Assembly: GCA_017305055.1 (NCBI GenBank) | Contig: JAFKMZ010000016.1 | Span: 1-64,000 of the forward strand | Source: Lysobacterales bacterium | GTDB lineage: Bacteria; Pseudomonadota; Gammaproteobacteria; Xanthomonadales; Rhodanobacteraceae | Length of the DNA stretch: 64,000 bases | Direction: 5' to 3' | Shown: positions 9,806 through 18,802 of the stretch, piece by piece | Position numbering within the stretch: position 1 is the stretch's first letter | Layout of the letters: each line of letters starts with the position of its first letter | Notes under the pieces: model-generated | Seen by the model: the letters and a program-made list of their open reading frames with translations, nothing else | The model's database searches: none | What the model was told of the DNA's origin: nothing | Made by a program: the position numbers and the translations under genes

Positions 9806-11065
9806 ATGCCTGGAGTTTCACCCGACACGCGGCGCAGCCTGCCGTGGCTGCTGGCGGCATTGTCGATGGTCGGGCCGTTCTCGATCGACGCGGTGTTCCC
9901 GTCCTTCCCGCTGCTGGGCGCGCATTTCGGTGTCGACGCCGCCGCGTTGCAGCAGTTGATCAGCGTCTACCTGGTCACCTATGCGGCCATGAGCCTGTTC
10001 CACGGCGCGATTTCCGACGCGCTGGGACGCAAGCCGGTGATCGTGGCGGGCATGCTGGTGTACGCGGTGGCATCCATCGGCGCCGCGCTGGCGCCCTCCT
10101 ATTCGTTCCTGCTGGTCTGCCGTGCCGTGCAGGGCGCATCCGCCGGCGCCGGCCTGGTGGTGGGGCGGGCTGTGATCCGCGACACCTATGCGGGACCGGC
10201 TGCCCAGCGCCTGATGTCGCAGGTGATGATGATCTTTGGCGTGGCACCGGTGCTCGCTCCGATCGTCGGGGCCTGGCTGCTTGCCCTGGGCGGATGGCGT
10301 GGAATCTTCTGGCTGGTGGCCCTGGCGGCGCTGCTGCTTGCCGGCCTGCTGGTCTGGCTGCTTGCCGAGAGCCACCCGCCGGAACAGCGTACGCGCTTTG
10401 CCCTGCGTCCCTTGCTGGCGAGCTATGTGGCGTTTGGCCGCGACCGGCCGTTCTGGCCTTTGCTGATCTCCAGCTCGGTCAACTTTGCCGGCCTGTTCCT
10501 GTACATCGCCTCGGCGCCGCGCATCGTGATCGACCTGCTGCACCTGTCGCCCGCGGGCTTCCCGTGGCTGTTCCTGCCGGTGGTGATTGGCCTGGTCGGT
10601 GGAGCGTGGATGTCCGGACGGCTGGCCGAAGCGCGCAGCCTGACCTTTACCGTGAGCCTGGGCTATGCGGTGATGCTGCTGGCGTGTGCGGCGCATCTGC
10701 TGCTGGCGCTGCTGCTGCCGGCACCACGCCTGCCGTGGTCGATGCTGCCCCTGGTCCTGCATGGCGTGGGCGTGCAGTTGGCGTTCCCTACCCTGACCTT
10801 GCTGCTGCTGGACCGCTTTCCGCACCACCGCGGCGGCATCTCCTCGCTGCAGGCCTGCGCCAGTCTTCTGCTCAGCGCGGTGGTGGCCGGCGTGCTATCG
10901 CCATTGCTGTCCGGCGGCATGCTGACCCTGGGCCTGGGGGCGACCGGGTTCACCGTGCTTGGCGTGATGTCCTGGTATTGGTATGGACGGCTGCGGCGCG
11001 CCCCGCCCGCGCCGCCGGTGCCACGCGACGTGGCCTTGCAGGCGCAGATCGCGCAACCGCGCTGA
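9806..11065 (+). CDS. Bcr/CflA-family MFS multidrug efflux transporter
   Basis: 419 residues with about twelve hydrophobic segments. The MFS motif A is seen as GAISDALGRKPVI in loop 2-3 and the Bcr/CflA-type QGASAGAGLVVGRAVIRD segment follows. Family members export bicyclomycin, chloramphenicol, sulfonamides or cysteine by proton antiport in the inner membrane; the substrate here cannot be told. ATG 9806 (MPGVSPDTRRSLPWLLAALS) is chosen because the upstream frame runs into the palindromic repeat. The stop is 21 nt from the convergent hemE stop. Confidence 0.88.
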   Translation: MPGVSPDTRRSLPWLLAALSMVGPFSIDAVFPSFPLLGAHFGVDAAALQQLISVYLVTYAAMSLFHGAISDALGRKPVIVAGMLVYAVASIGAALAPSYSFLLVCRAVQGASAGAGLVVGRAVIRDTYAGPAAQRLMSQVMMIFGVAPVLAPIVGAWLLALGGWRGIFWLVALAALLLAGLLVWLLAESHPPEQRTRFALRPLLASYVAFGRDRPFWPLLISSSVNFAGLFLYIASAPRIVIDLLHLSPAGFPWLFLPVVIGLVGGAWMSGRLAEARSLTFTVSLGYAVMLLACAAHLLLALLLPAPRLPWSMLPLVLHGVGVQLAFPTLTLLLLDRFPHHRGGISSLQACASLLLSAVVAGVLSPLLSGGMLTLGLGATGFTVLGVMSWYWYGRLRRAPPAPPVPRDVALQAQIAQPR

Positions 11066-11086
11066 AGCGTTCAATCACCGGGGCGA

Positions 11087-12160
11087 TCAGACGGCACGCA
11101 GGATGCGGCCGTAGGCGTGCACCTCGTCCACCAGCACGGCCAGGTGGCCGGGGTCGACCTGGGGCGTGATGCCGTGGCCGAGGTTGAACACGTGGCCCGG
11201 GTCGGGACCGTAACTGTCCATCACGCGGCGTGACTCACGGCGGATGACCTCGGGACTGGCCAGCATCACCGCAGGGTCCAGGTTGCCTTGCAGGGCCACC
11301 CGTCCACCGGTGGCCTGGCGGGCCTGGGCCAGGTCGATGGTCCAGTCCACACCGAGCGCGGCGCAGCCGGTGTCCGCCAGTCCGGCGAGATGCTGATTGG
11401 CGCCCTTGGAGAACAGCACCAGCGGCAGGCTGGCGGCCTGCGCATCCGCGCGGAGCGCAGCCGCGACCTGGGCCAGGTAGCGCAGGGAGAACTCGTGGAA
11501 TGCCGACGGCGCGAGCAGGCCGCCCCAGGTGTCGAAGATCATCAGCACCTGCGCGCCGGCCGCGGCCTGGGCCTTGAGGTACTGCGCCACGGCCTGGGCG
11601 AGGAGATCGAGCAGCCGGTGCGCCAGGGCGGGATCCTCCCAGCACATGGCCTTGGGCGCGGCGAAGTCCCGCGAGCCGTGGCCCTCGACCATGTAGCAGG
11701 CCAGGGTCCATGGGCTGCCGGCGAAGCCGATCAAGGGCACGCGGCCATGCAGCTCGCGGCGGATCAGGCGCAGCGCATCCATGACGTAGCGCAATTGGCC
11801 GTCCATGTCGGGGATGGCAAGCCGGGCCACGTCAGCGCTCGAGCGCACCGGACGGGCGAAGCAGGGGCCTTCCCCTGGCGCGAAGGACAAGCCCAGGCCC
11901 ATGGCGTCGGGGATGGTGAGGATGTCGGAGAACAGGATGGCGGCATCGAGGTCGAAGCGCGCCAGCGGCTGCAGGGTCACCTCGCAGGCCAGCTCCGGGT
12001 GCTGCGCCAGGCCCATGAAGCTGCCCGCGCGCTCGCGCGTGGTGCGGTATTCGGGCAGGTAACGCCCGGCCTGGCGCATCACCCAGATGGGCGTGGTGTC
12101 GGTGGGCTCGCGACGCAGGGCGCGCAACAGGCGGTCGTTGCCGGGAACTCCGGGCGTCAT
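11087..12160 (-). CDS. hemE: Uroporphyrinogen decarboxylase
   Basis: 357 residues. The family signature [11 protein letters not shown] and the second block [16 protein letters not shown] are present. HemE converts uroporphyrinogen III to coproporphyrinogen III in heme synthesis in the cytoplasm. Two starts are possible: 12160 ([12 protein letters not shown], chosen on homologue-like length) and 12172, which would overlap the end of the upstream WGR gene. Either way the two are tightly coupled. Confidence 0.96.
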   Translation of the reverse strand: MTPGVPGNDRLLRALRREPTDTTPIWVMRQAGRYLPEYRTTRERAGSFMGLAQHPELACEVTLQPLARFDLDAAILFSDILTIPDAMGLGLSFAPGEGPCFARPVRSSADVARLAIPDMDGQLRYVMDALRLIRRELHGRVPLIGFAGSPWTLACYMVEGHGSRDFAAPKAMCWEDPALAHRLLDLLAQAVAQYLKAQAAAGAQVLMIFDTWGGLLAPSAFHEFSLRYLAQVAAALRADAQAASLPLVLFSKGANQHLAGLADTGCAALGVDWTIDLAQARQATGGRVALQGNLDPAVMLASPEVIRRESRRVMDSYGPDPGHVFNLGHGITPQVDPGHLAVLVDEVHAYGRILRAV

Positions 12161-12161
12161 C

Positions 12162-12425
12162 TCAATGCCCATGCGGCCGTTCCTGGCCCTGGGTGAACAT
12201 GACCTGGAAGCCGCGCTTGATCTGCGCATCACGCGCCTTCTCGAATGCCGCGATGGCGCCGTCACGCTCCAGGAACTGCTCCCGCTTCAGACTGGCGCGG
12301 CCGCCCTGGACGCCCGACTCGCGGTACAGCGTCCAGCCGCCGAGCAGATCCTGCTCCAGGGTGATCTGGACATAGCGCGGCGGCAGGTCGCTGTTGCCGG
12401 GTGCGGTTTGCAGGTAGAGGCGCAT
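12162..12425 (-). CDS. Small stand-alone WGR-domain protein
   Basis: 87 residues that are essentially one WGR domain: [20 protein letters not shown], then [11 protein letters not shown] and a C-terminal helix [15 protein letters not shown] domains occur in PARPs and in bacterial MolR-like proteins and are linked with nucleic-acid binding, but stand-alone copies have no assigned role. Its stop is at or inside the hemE start region, so it is probably translated from the same mRNA as hemE. Confidence 0.75.
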   Translation of the reverse strand: MRLYLQTAPGNSDLPPRYVQITLEQDLLGGWTLYRESGVQGGRASLKREQFLERDGAIAAFEKARDAQIKRGFQVMFTQGQERPHGH

Positions 12426-12582
12426 GGATTTCGGCGGCTGTCGGCCAGCAACGGTTCGTGGCGGCGGAATATGCCGGCTATCTTATCGGATGCGCGTGCG
12501 CGAGGCGGTCATGGCCGGCCGGACTGATCCAGCAATTGGCTCTCCAGCACCACCGCCAGGCGGCCGCGAATCCGGCAGGGCT

Positions 12583-13683
12583 TCAGTTGCCGCCGACTTG
12601 CTGTCCGGCATGCTCCAGGGTGCCCAGTACCACCGCCTCGCCGACGGTGTCCACGATCTCGACGCGCCCGATGCCGCGCCACAGGATCATGCGCAGCGCG
12701 TCCGCGGTGTTCTTCTTGTCCAGGCGCATGAGTTCCAGCAGTGCCATCGGTTCCACGCCCGGCGGCATGGTCACCGGCAGGGAGAATTTCTGCAGCAGTC
12801 GCGCCAGCCGGTGCCGGGCCACCGGTGCACTCATGCCCAGATGCTCGGAAAGGTGCGCGGCCAATACCATGCCGATTGCCACCGCCTCGCCATGCAGCAA
12901 CAGTCGATAGCCGCTGATGGCCTCCAGCGCGTGGGCGAAAGTGTGGCCGAAGTTGAGCAGGGCGCGCACGCCGTGCTCGGCCTCGTCGCGCTGCACCACA
13001 TCAGCCTTGAAACGTATGGCCCGCGAGATCATCTCCAGCAGGGCGTGGCGGTCGCGCGCCACGATCGCGTCGACGTGGTCTTCCAGCCAGGTGAAGAAGG
13101 CCCGGTCACCGATGCATGCGGCCTTGACGACTTCGGCCAGGCCGGCGCGGTATTCGCGCTCGGGCAGGCTCTCCAGCGTACCGATGTCCGCCACGACCGC
13201 GCGCGGTTGATGAAATGCCCCGACCAGGTTCTTGCCGGCCGGCAGGTTGACTCCGGTCTTGCCGCCCACGGAGGCGTCGACCATGGCCAGCAGGGTGGTC
13301 GGCATCTGCACGAAATCGATGCCGCGCATCCAGCAGGCGGCGCTGAAGCCCGCCAGGTCGCCAACCACCCCGCCGCCCAAGGCCAGCACGCAGGCGTCGC
13401 GGGTGGCGCCGAGGGTGGCCAGCGCGCCCAATACACCGTCGACGTTGGCCAGGGTCTTGTGCGCTTCGCCATCGTCCAGCACGTGGCTGGACCAGTGCAT
13501 GCCGTCCAGGCCGGCGCTGACCCGCGGCAGGTACAGCGGCGCCACCGTGGTATTGCTGACCACCAGCACGTGGCGCCCGCGCAGCATTGCACGCCAACGC
13601 GCGTGGTCGGCCAGCAGGCCCGGGCCGACCCATACCGGGTAGCTGCGTTGGCCGAGTGCGACGGTGACGGTGTGCACGTTCAT
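12583..13683 (-). CDS. aroB: 3-dehydroquinate synthase
   Basis: 366 residues. The NAD-binding ALGGGVVGDLAGF block, the QMPTTLLAMVDASVGGKTGVN segment and the zinc-ligand region NFGHTFAHALE are all present. AroB cyclises DAHP to 3-dehydroquinate in the shikimate pathway. The ATG overlaps the aroK stop (ATGA), giving a classic aroK-aroB operon. The 157 nt after it, up to the WGR gene, contain nothing recognisable. Confidence 0.97.
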   Translation of the reverse strand: MNVHTVTVALGQRSYPVWVGPGLLADHARWRAMLRGRHVLVVSNTTVAPLYLPRVSAGLDGMHWSSHVLDDGEAHKTLANVDGVLGALATLGATRDACVLALGGGVVGDLAGFSAACWMRGIDFVQMPTTLLAMVDASVGGKTGVNLPAGKNLVGAFHQPRAVVADIGTLESLPEREYRAGLAEVVKAACIGDRAFFTWLEDHVDAIVARDRHALLEMISRAIRFKADVVQRDEAEHGVRALLNFGHTFAHALEAISGYRLLLHGEAVAIGMVLAAHLSEHLGMSAPVARHRLARLLQKFSLPVTMPPGVEPMALLELMRLDKKNTADALRMILWRGIGRVEIVDTVGEAVVLGTLEHAGQQVGGN

Positions 13684-14237
13684 GCCTGGCGTTGCCTCCC
13701 GGCAGCGTCCGCCTGCACCCAGTGTGCATCGAGCAGGCTGATGCAGCGGGCACTCACCGTGGCCAGGTTGTCCGCTTCGCAGGCCACGATCAGGTCTGCA
13801 ATCAAGCGGTACAGCGGGTCGCGTTTGGCCGCCATGGCCTGCAGGCGCTGGCGGCGGTCCCCGCCGTCCAACAGGGGACGACTGCGGTCCATGCGCAGGC
13901 GTTCAAGTTGGTGGTCGATGCTGGCCTGCAACCACACCACGAAGCCCCTGGTGGCCAGGTGGTCGCGATTGGCGGCGTCGAGGACGGCACCGGCGCCGGT
14001 GGCCATGACGATGCCCTGGCGTCGGCTGCAGCTTTCCAGCAGCGCCGCCTCGCGCTTGCGGAAGCCGGCCTCACCCTCGATGTCGAACACCATGCTGGCG
14101 CTGGCCCCGGCGCGCTGCTCGATTTCCTGGTCCAGGTCGATGAATGGACGTCCGTAGTGTTTGCCAAGCCGCCGGCCGAGCGAGCTCTTGCCGGCGCCGG
14201 TCGGGCCGATGATGAAGATGTTGCAGGCCGGGTTCAT
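13680..14237 (-). CDS. aroK: Shikimate kinase
   Basis: 185 residues. Walker A is GPTGAGKSS; shikimate-binding residues are expected in FIDLDQEIE and the RKREAALLE and GAGAVLD stretches. It phosphorylates shikimate in aromatic amino acid synthesis. The frame is open much further upstream, but ATG 14237 (MNPACNIFIIGPTG) gives the family length and N-terminus. Coupled to aroB by a 4-nt overlap. Confidence 0.95.
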   Translation of the reverse strand: MNPACNIFIIGPTGAGKSSLGRRLGKHYGRPFIDLDQEIEQRAGASASMVFDIEGEAGFRKREAALLESCSRRQGIVMATGAGAVLDAANRDHLATRGFVVWLQASIDHQLERLRMDRSRPLLDGGDRRQRLQAMAAKRDPLYRLIADLIVACEADNLATVSARCISLLDAHWVQADAAGRQRQA

Positions 14238-14333
14238 GGGCGAATCGTAGCAGGAGGATATCCGCCGTGGCCGGTTTGGCGACGCGCGAAATGACCCTGC
14301 GGCACAATGGGGCCGGTCGATGGCAACGGACGT

Positions 14334-15227
14334 ATGGACTGCTGCTTGTCCTGTCCCGGAGGGGGTGTGGGCGAACGCGTATTGCTGGCTGGATGCGGGG
14401 ATGTGGGGCTGCGCGTGGCGCAGCGCCTGCGCGCGCGCGGGGACGAGGTATGGGGCCTGCGGCGCCGCGGCCACGCCGATGGTGGTGCCGACCTGCACTG
14501 GCTGGCTGCGGACCTGGGCGACCAGGGCTCCCTGCGTGGCTTGCCACGCGGCCTGACCCAGCTGGTGTACCTGCCGGCACCTGGCCGGGGTGATTTGGAT
14601 GCGTACCGCACGCTGTTTCCGGGTGGCCTGCGCAATCTGCTCGCGGCACTCGACCAGACGGCGTTGCGGCGCGTGCTGCTGGTGTCCTCCAGCGCGGTCT
14701 ACGGCGATCACGCCGGGGCCTGGGTCGACGAGCTTACGCCCACCGCCCCGCTGGCCGGCAACGGCGAGGCCTTGCGTGACACCGAGCAATGGCTGGCCGG
14801 CGCGAGGCCGGACGCCGCCGTGGTGCTGCGCCTGGCCGGCCTGTATGGCCCGGGGCGGCTCGGCCTGCTGGCGCGGTTGCGCGAAGGGGCCGTCGGCGTG
14901 CCGCGCCAGGCACGGCATTGGGCCAATCGCCTGCATGTGGATGACGCCGCGGCAGCCATCGCGCACTTGTTGTGGTTGGAGGCGCCACAACCGCTCTATC
15001 TCGGCGTCGACGATACGCCGCTACCCCTCGACGTCCTTTACGACGAGCTGGCGCGGCTGATTGGGGCGCCGCCACCAGACGACGGGCCGGCGCCGCCCCA
15101 GGTCGGCAGCAAGCGCCTGTGTAACGCGCAACTGCGTGCCAGCGGTTGGGCGCCGCGCTGGCCGGATGCCAGGCTGGGTTATGCGGCCCTGTTCGGCCAG
15201 GCGGTCCCCGGCCCGGATACGGTTTGA
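14334..15227 (+). CDS. NAD(P)-dependent epimerase/dehydratase-like protein (YeeZ type)
   Basis: About 297 residues of the extended SDR group. The Rossmann motif is degenerate (LLAGCGDVGLRVAQRL), as in YeeZ-like proteins, and VLLVSSSAVYGDHAG corresponds to the Ser/Tyr strand. No catalytic YxxxK is obvious, so enzymatic activity is uncertain. The start is ambiguous: ATG 14334 is given, but GTG 14367 follows a GGAGG and begins next to the Rossmann fold. Divergent from aroK. Confidence 0.7.
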   Translation: MDCCLSCPGGGVGERVLLAGCGDVGLRVAQRLRARGDEVWGLRRRGHADGGADLHWLAADLGDQGSLRGLPRGLTQLVYLPAPGRGDLDAYRTLFPGGLRNLLAALDQTALRRVLLVSSSAVYGDHAGAWVDELTPTAPLAGNGEALRDTEQWLAGARPDAAVVLRLAGLYGPGRLGLLARLREGAVGVPRQARHWANRLHVDDAAAAIAHLLWLEAPQPLYLGVDDTPLPLDVLYDELARLIGAPPPDDGPAPPQVGSKRLCNAQLRASGWAPRWPDARLGYAALFGQAVPGPDTV

Positions 15228-15295
15228 CCGCGGGCCCGGGCGATGCCGATGCTGCCGGCGTGGACCAGGCATGGGTGGGCCTGCGGCTGGGCGGC

Positions 15296-16126
15296 TCAGG
15301 CGTGGCTGAGCGCCGTGACGTGCCGCTCGTCGTCGTATTCGACCACGGTATCGGCAAGGGCCGGCAAGGTGGCCAGGGCGTGCCGGCTGAGGCGCTCGAA
15401 ATGGGCCAGGAAGCGATGCATGGCCACGGCGTCCATGGCCAATGGCGCGTGCCGTGCCAGCAGCTCTTGCTCCTGTTCGCTGCGCCAGCGCTGGACGATG
15501 TCCCAGCTTGGGGCCTGCAGCACGATCAGCGCGTCGAACTTGCGCCACAGCGGCTGGTAGCCGCGCAATTGCTTGTTGACCCACAAGCGCCAGATGCCGT
15601 CGGCATCCTCGCGGCGCTCCAGTTCGTTGACAGGCTCCGCCAGCTGCGAGCGCAACTGCGGACGGATGCCCAGCGCCCAGCCTTCGACGATCACCAGCTT
15701 GGGCGCACAAGTGATCCGCGGCCAACGCGATGGCGGATAGCGCGTGTCGCGCCCCTTGTCGAAGCGCGGATGGGTCACCGGAAACCTGGCCGAGGCGCGT
15801 GGCAGGGCGGCCAGCACGGACAGCAGCAACTCGATCTCGTGGGTCCCCGGCACCCCGCGCGTACGCAGCAGGGGATGGATTTGTTGCGCCAGTTCCTCGC
15901 GATCACTCAGCGAGTAGTAGAAGTCGTCGAGGGACAGGACCTGGGTCGGCCAGCCGAGCTGCTGGGCATGCTGCCTCATCACCAGCGCCAACGTGCTCTT
16001 GCCGCTGCCCTGCAGGCCGGACAAGCCGAGGACGTAAGGACGGCGTGAACGTGCGATGCGGCCAGCGTACTGATCCAGCAGGTGCCCGGCGAGGGCTTCG
16101 TTGGAGGCGTTGCCCGGACCGTTCAT
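15296..16126 (-). CDS. P-loop kinase resembling D-glycerate 3-kinase
   Basis: 276 residues. Walker A is GLQGSGKSTL, followed by VLSLDDFYYSL and the acceptor-region signature VIVEGWALGIRPQ, which resembles plant-type D-glycerate 3-kinase and other phosphoribulokinase/uridine kinase-like proteins. Glycerate phosphorylation is the likely role but substrate is not proven by sequence. ATG 16126 (MNGPGNASNEAL) is chosen; the frame upstream to 16258 looks like non-coding Ala/Arg-rich sequence. Confidence 0.72.
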   Translation of the reverse strand: MNGPGNASNEALAGHLLDQYAGRIARSRRPYVLGLSGLQGSGKSTLALVMRQHAQQLGWPTQVLSLDDFYYSLSDREELAQQIHPLLRTRGVPGTHEIELLLSVLAALPRASARFPVTHPRFDKGRDTRYPPSRWPRITCAPKLVIVEGWALGIRPQLRSQLAEPVNELERREDADGIWRLWVNKQLRGYQPLWRKFDALIVLQAPSWDIVQRWRSEQEQELLARHAPLAMDAVAMHRFLAHFERLSRHALATLPALADTVVEYDDERHVTALSHA

Positions 16127-16270
16127 GCCGGCGCCGATCCACGGCGCAACGGGCGGCATGGCGGGGGTTGCCAGGCGCGTCTTGCGGCGGCAGGCCGGCG
16201 CCATGCACGCGCCCGCCGGACAAGTGCCGGTACGGCCGATGCGGCCGGCGGCGGCCACGCCGATTTGCTG

Positions 16271-16298
16271 TGGTTGCGGTCGGACATTGGTTTATTAT
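16271..16298 (+). promoter_or_regulatory. Candidate sigma70-type promoter for pdxH
   Basis: A good -10 hexamer TATTAT at 16293-16298 lies in a locally AT-rich patch, with a weak -35 (TGGTTG, 16271-16276) at 16-nt spacing. It is in the 237-nt divergent region between the kinase gene and pdxH. Only the -10 is convincing. Confidence 0.35.
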
Positions 16299-16363
16299 GA
16301 ACGAGAATTCTGCGCTTCACGCGACGCGCGTTCACTGCAATGTACACGGAAGGTTTTGTCTCC

Positions 16364-16951
16364 ATGCTGAGTCCCGAGCTGCTCGATACGTTTTCCGCTC
16401 TGCTCGGGGAGGCCGCAGCCAGCGACGACCGCGAGCCGACGGCCATGAACCTTGCCACGGTCGATGCCGCCGGTCACGTTTCCTCGCGCATGGTGTTGCT
16501 GAAGGGCGTCGACGAGCGCGGCTTCCGCTTCTATACCAACTACGAGAGCGACAAGGGCGGCCAGCTCACGGTACATGCGCAGGTGGCGTTGAATTTCCAC
16601 TGGAAGCAACTGCGCGAGGGTGTGCAGGTGCGCGTGGAAGGCTTGGCGCGCAGGCTGCAGGACGCCGAGTCGGATGCCTACTTCGCCAGCCGCAACCGGC
16701 ACAGTCAGATCGGCGCCTGGGCCTCGTTGCAATCCCAGACCTTGCCTGACCAGGCCACGTTCGACCAGCGCGTGGCGCGCTACGAGGCGGAGTTCGAAAG
16801 CCAGGAAGTGCCCCGCCCGCCGCACTGGGGTGGGTTCCTGGTCGAGCCGGACATGCTGGAGTTCTGGTATGGCGCCGCGTTTCGGCTGCATCACCGGGTG
16901 CGTTGGAACCGGCATGGCAAGACATGGACGAGCCGGCTGCTGTATCCCTGA
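16364..16951 (+). CDS. pdxH: Pyridoxamine 5'-phosphate oxidase
   Basis: 195 residues. Family blocks are SSRMVLLKGVDERGFRFYTNYES, the SRNRHSQIGAWAS segment, and the C-terminal RVRWNRHGKTWTSRLLYP. This FMN enzyme makes pyridoxal 5'-phosphate from PNP or PMP. ATG 16364 is preferred over 16340 because GGAAGG lies about 10 nt before it. It converges on yggT, with a hairpin between. Confidence 0.93.
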   Translation: MLSPELLDTFSALLGEAAASDDREPTAMNLATVDAAGHVSSRMVLLKGVDERGFRFYTNYESDKGGQLTVHAQVALNFHWKQLREGVQVRVEGLARRLQDAESDAYFASRNRHSQIGAWASLQSQTLPDQATFDQRVARYEAEFESQEVPRPPHWGGFLVEPDMLEFWYGAAFRLHHRVRWNRHGKTWTSRLLYP

Positions 16952-17012
16952 TGCACCGCCGTCGGCGGGCTGCGATCACGCATCGAAGTTGCCACTCCGG
17001 GGCGTGGCTTCG

Positions 17013-17036
17013 CCGGCATCACCGCGGTGGTGCCGG
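17013..17036. terminator. Hairpin between convergent pdxH and yggT
   Basis: CCGGCATCACC and GGTGGTGCCGG pair over 11 bp (one G-U) with a 2-nt loop. It lies between two convergent stops, so a bidirectional transcription end is likely, although without a T-run. Confidence 0.45.
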
Positions 17037-17077
17037 TCGGGTCGCGGATTGCAGTGCGGGCACCACACCGGCGCGGC

Positions 17078-17653
17078 TCAGGCGCCGATGGCCAGCCGGG
17101 TGCCGAGGTCGAGCAGGGGCGCGCTGACCAGGATGCGGGCGAGGAACAGGGCGATCAGCACCACCATCGGCGCGAAGTCGATGTTGCCGGCAATCAGCTT
17201 CCCGCGCAGCGGTCGCAGCAGCGGCGCCACGATGCACTCGGCCAGGCGCAGCAGCGGCTGACGCCGGTCGGCGGCGAACATGCTGAGCAACGACCAGCCA
17301 AAGACCAGCACGATGTAGAACAGCAGTACGAAGTCGAGCAGGTCGGCCAGGGCCAGGAGCAGCAGTCCCGGTACGCGCGGCATGACGCCAAGCAGGGCGA
17401 ACAGCAGCAGCCGCCTGAGTACCAGCACGACCCAGGCCAGCAGCAGGGCGGCCAGGTTGAGACGCCGCCAGTTCGGCAGCACGCGCCGGATCGGCGCCAG
17501 CACCGGATTGGTGTAGCGGTAGATGAGCTGGCTCAGCGGGTTGTGGAAGTCGGCGCGGCAGGCCTCGGCTGTGATGCGCACCAGCAGCAATACCACCACC
17601 AGGTCGCAGGCCAGTCCGAGCAGGAAGGATGCGGCATTTGCCAGGTAACTCAT
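17078..17653 (-). CDS. yggT: YggT-family membrane protein
   Basis: 191 residues with two copies of the hydrophobic YggT unit (about residues 5-85 and 95-185). The first copy carries FHNPLSQLIYRYTNPVLAPIRRVLP. YggT/CCB3 proteins are inner-membrane proteins of poorly known function, linked to division or to heme/ion handling in different organisms. It overlaps the proC stop by 4 nt, a conserved proC-yggT pairing. Confidence 0.88.
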   Translation of the reverse strand: MSYLANAASFLLGLACDLVVVLLLVRITAEACRADFHNPLSQLIYRYTNPVLAPIRRVLPNWRRLNLAALLLAWVVLVLRRLLLFALLGVMPRVPGLLLLALADLLDFVLLFYIVLVFGWSLLSMFAADRRQPLLRLAECIVAPLLRPLRGKLIAGNIDFAPMVVLIALFLARILVSAPLLDLGTRLAIGA

Positions 17654-18474
17654 AGATCTTGGTCCAGCTGGTCCGAGAGTTCCGCGCCGCGCCGCCTGGC
17701 GGCCGCCACGGCGTCGGCCACGATGCCGGCCAGGCCGCCATTTGCCAGGCTGTCCAGCGCCGCCTGGGTGGTGCCGTTGGGCGAGGTGACGCGGGCCCGC
17801 AGCAGCGCCGGATCTTCGCCACTTTCGCTGAGCATGCGGCCGGCGCCGAAGCAGGTCTGGGCCGCCAGCATACGCGCTGTCGCGGCGGGCATGCCCTGCG
17901 CGATGGCTGCGGCCACCAGGTGCTCGGTGAGGGCGAAGTAGTAGGCAGGTCCGGAGCCGGACAGCGCGGTCACGGTATCCATGAGGTCTTCGTCGTCGAC
18001 CCAGCAGGCCAGGCCGACCGTGCCCAGGATATGTTGGGCCGAGGCCCGCTGCGCGGGGCTCACGCGGCTGTTGGCGCACAAGCCGCTGGCTCCGGCGCCA
18101 ATCAGTGCGGGCACGTTGGGCATGCAGCGGATGATTGCCAGGCCGGCGCCGAACCATCGTTCCAGCTGGTGCAGGCGGGCTCCCGCGGCCACCGAGATCA
18201 GCAGCGGCCGCTGGCGTTGCAGTGCATCGCGCAGGCCGGCGGTGAGGCTGGGCAGGACCTGCGGCTTCACGGCCAGGACGATGACCTCGGCGTCCGCGAC
18301 GGCGGGTCCCGGCTCGGCGTAGGTCGCGACGCCAAGCTCGCGGCCGAGCGACTCGCGGGTCTGGGCCGAGGGGTCGGTGACGGTGATGGCCGACGGCGCC
18401 ATGCCGGTCTTGAGCATGCCGCCAATCAGGCTGCGAGCCATGTTGCCACCGCCAACGAAGGCAATCCTTATCAT
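17650..18474 (-). CDS. proC: Pyrroline-5-carboxylate reductase
   Basis: 274 residues. The N-terminal dinucleotide motif is FVGGGNMARSLIGG; the conserved SGSGPAYYFALTEH and the ARVTSPNGTTQAAL blocks close the active site. ProC catalyses the last step of proline synthesis. In related genomes yggS usually lies between proC and pilT; here it is missing and a repeat-bearing gap lies there instead. Confidence 0.95.
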   Translation of the reverse strand: MIRIAFVGGGNMARSLIGGMLKTGMAPSAITVTDPSAQTRESLGRELGVATYAEPGPAVADAEVIVLAVKPQVLPSLTAGLRDALQRQRPLLISVAAGARLHQLERWFGAGLAIIRCMPNVPALIGAGASGLCANSRVSPAQRASAQHILGTVGLACWVDDEDLMDTVTALSGSGPAYYFALTEHLVAAAIAQGMPAATARMLAAQTCFGAGRMLSESGEDPALLRARVTSPNGTTQAALDSLANGGLAGIVADAVAAARRRGAELSDQLDQDL

Positions 18475-18567
18475 CTACTCACTCCTGGTCGTGGCGTCGA
18501 ATGGGCTACCTTAGCCGGAGCGTGCCCGACGGCGAAATGCGGTGGCCCGGTGTGTCGCGGACGGTCC

Positions 18568-18657
18568 GGAGCGGGCGGAAGCGGTGGCGCGCCCTCGCCT
18601 GGGCCGACAGGAAACACGGTCCTGCCGCGCGTGCCCGGTTTTTACCGCCCCGACTCC
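18568..18657. repeat. Diverged copy of the GGGCGGTA-type palindromic element
   Basis: The right end, read on the minus strand, is GGAGTCGGGGCGGTAAAAAC (18657 downward), followed by GCGCGGCAGGACCGTGTTTCC. This matches the arm of the 9446-9607 palindrome (GGAGCGTGGGCGGTAGAAAC, then TGCGCGAGGACCATTTTTC). The left end is a weaker inverted copy (GGAGCGGGCGGAAGC, 18568-18582). It lies in the 328-nt gap between divergent proC and pilT; the rest of that gap holds only the candidate promoter described separately. Confidence 0.6.
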
Positions 18658-18745
18658 TAGTACCATCCAGCAAGCTGCATGGGCGAGGCGAAGCGGGTGC
18701 GGGCCCGGACATCGGGGGGCGGCCAGCAGCCATGGGTGTGCGACA

Positions 18746-18761
18746 TGGCACGACGCATGCA
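18746..18761 (+). promoter_or_regulatory. Candidate sigma54 (-24/-12) site upstream of pilT
   Basis: TGGCACGACGCATGCA has the GG-N10-GC spacing and the TGGCAC half of the sigma54 consensus; the -12 half is imperfect (ATGCA instead of TTGCA). It is 42 nt before the pilT ATG. sigma54 control of pilus genes is known in relatives for pilA, so this is plausible but unproven. Confidence 0.35.
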
Positions 18762-18802
18762 GGCGCATCATTCCAACATATGGTCAATCAGGGGCTAAGG
18801 CG

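Noticed and set aside
12424..14157. 577-codon open frame antisense to aroB and aroK
   Set aside because: Shadow of the coding strand; crosses the aroB-aroK junction.
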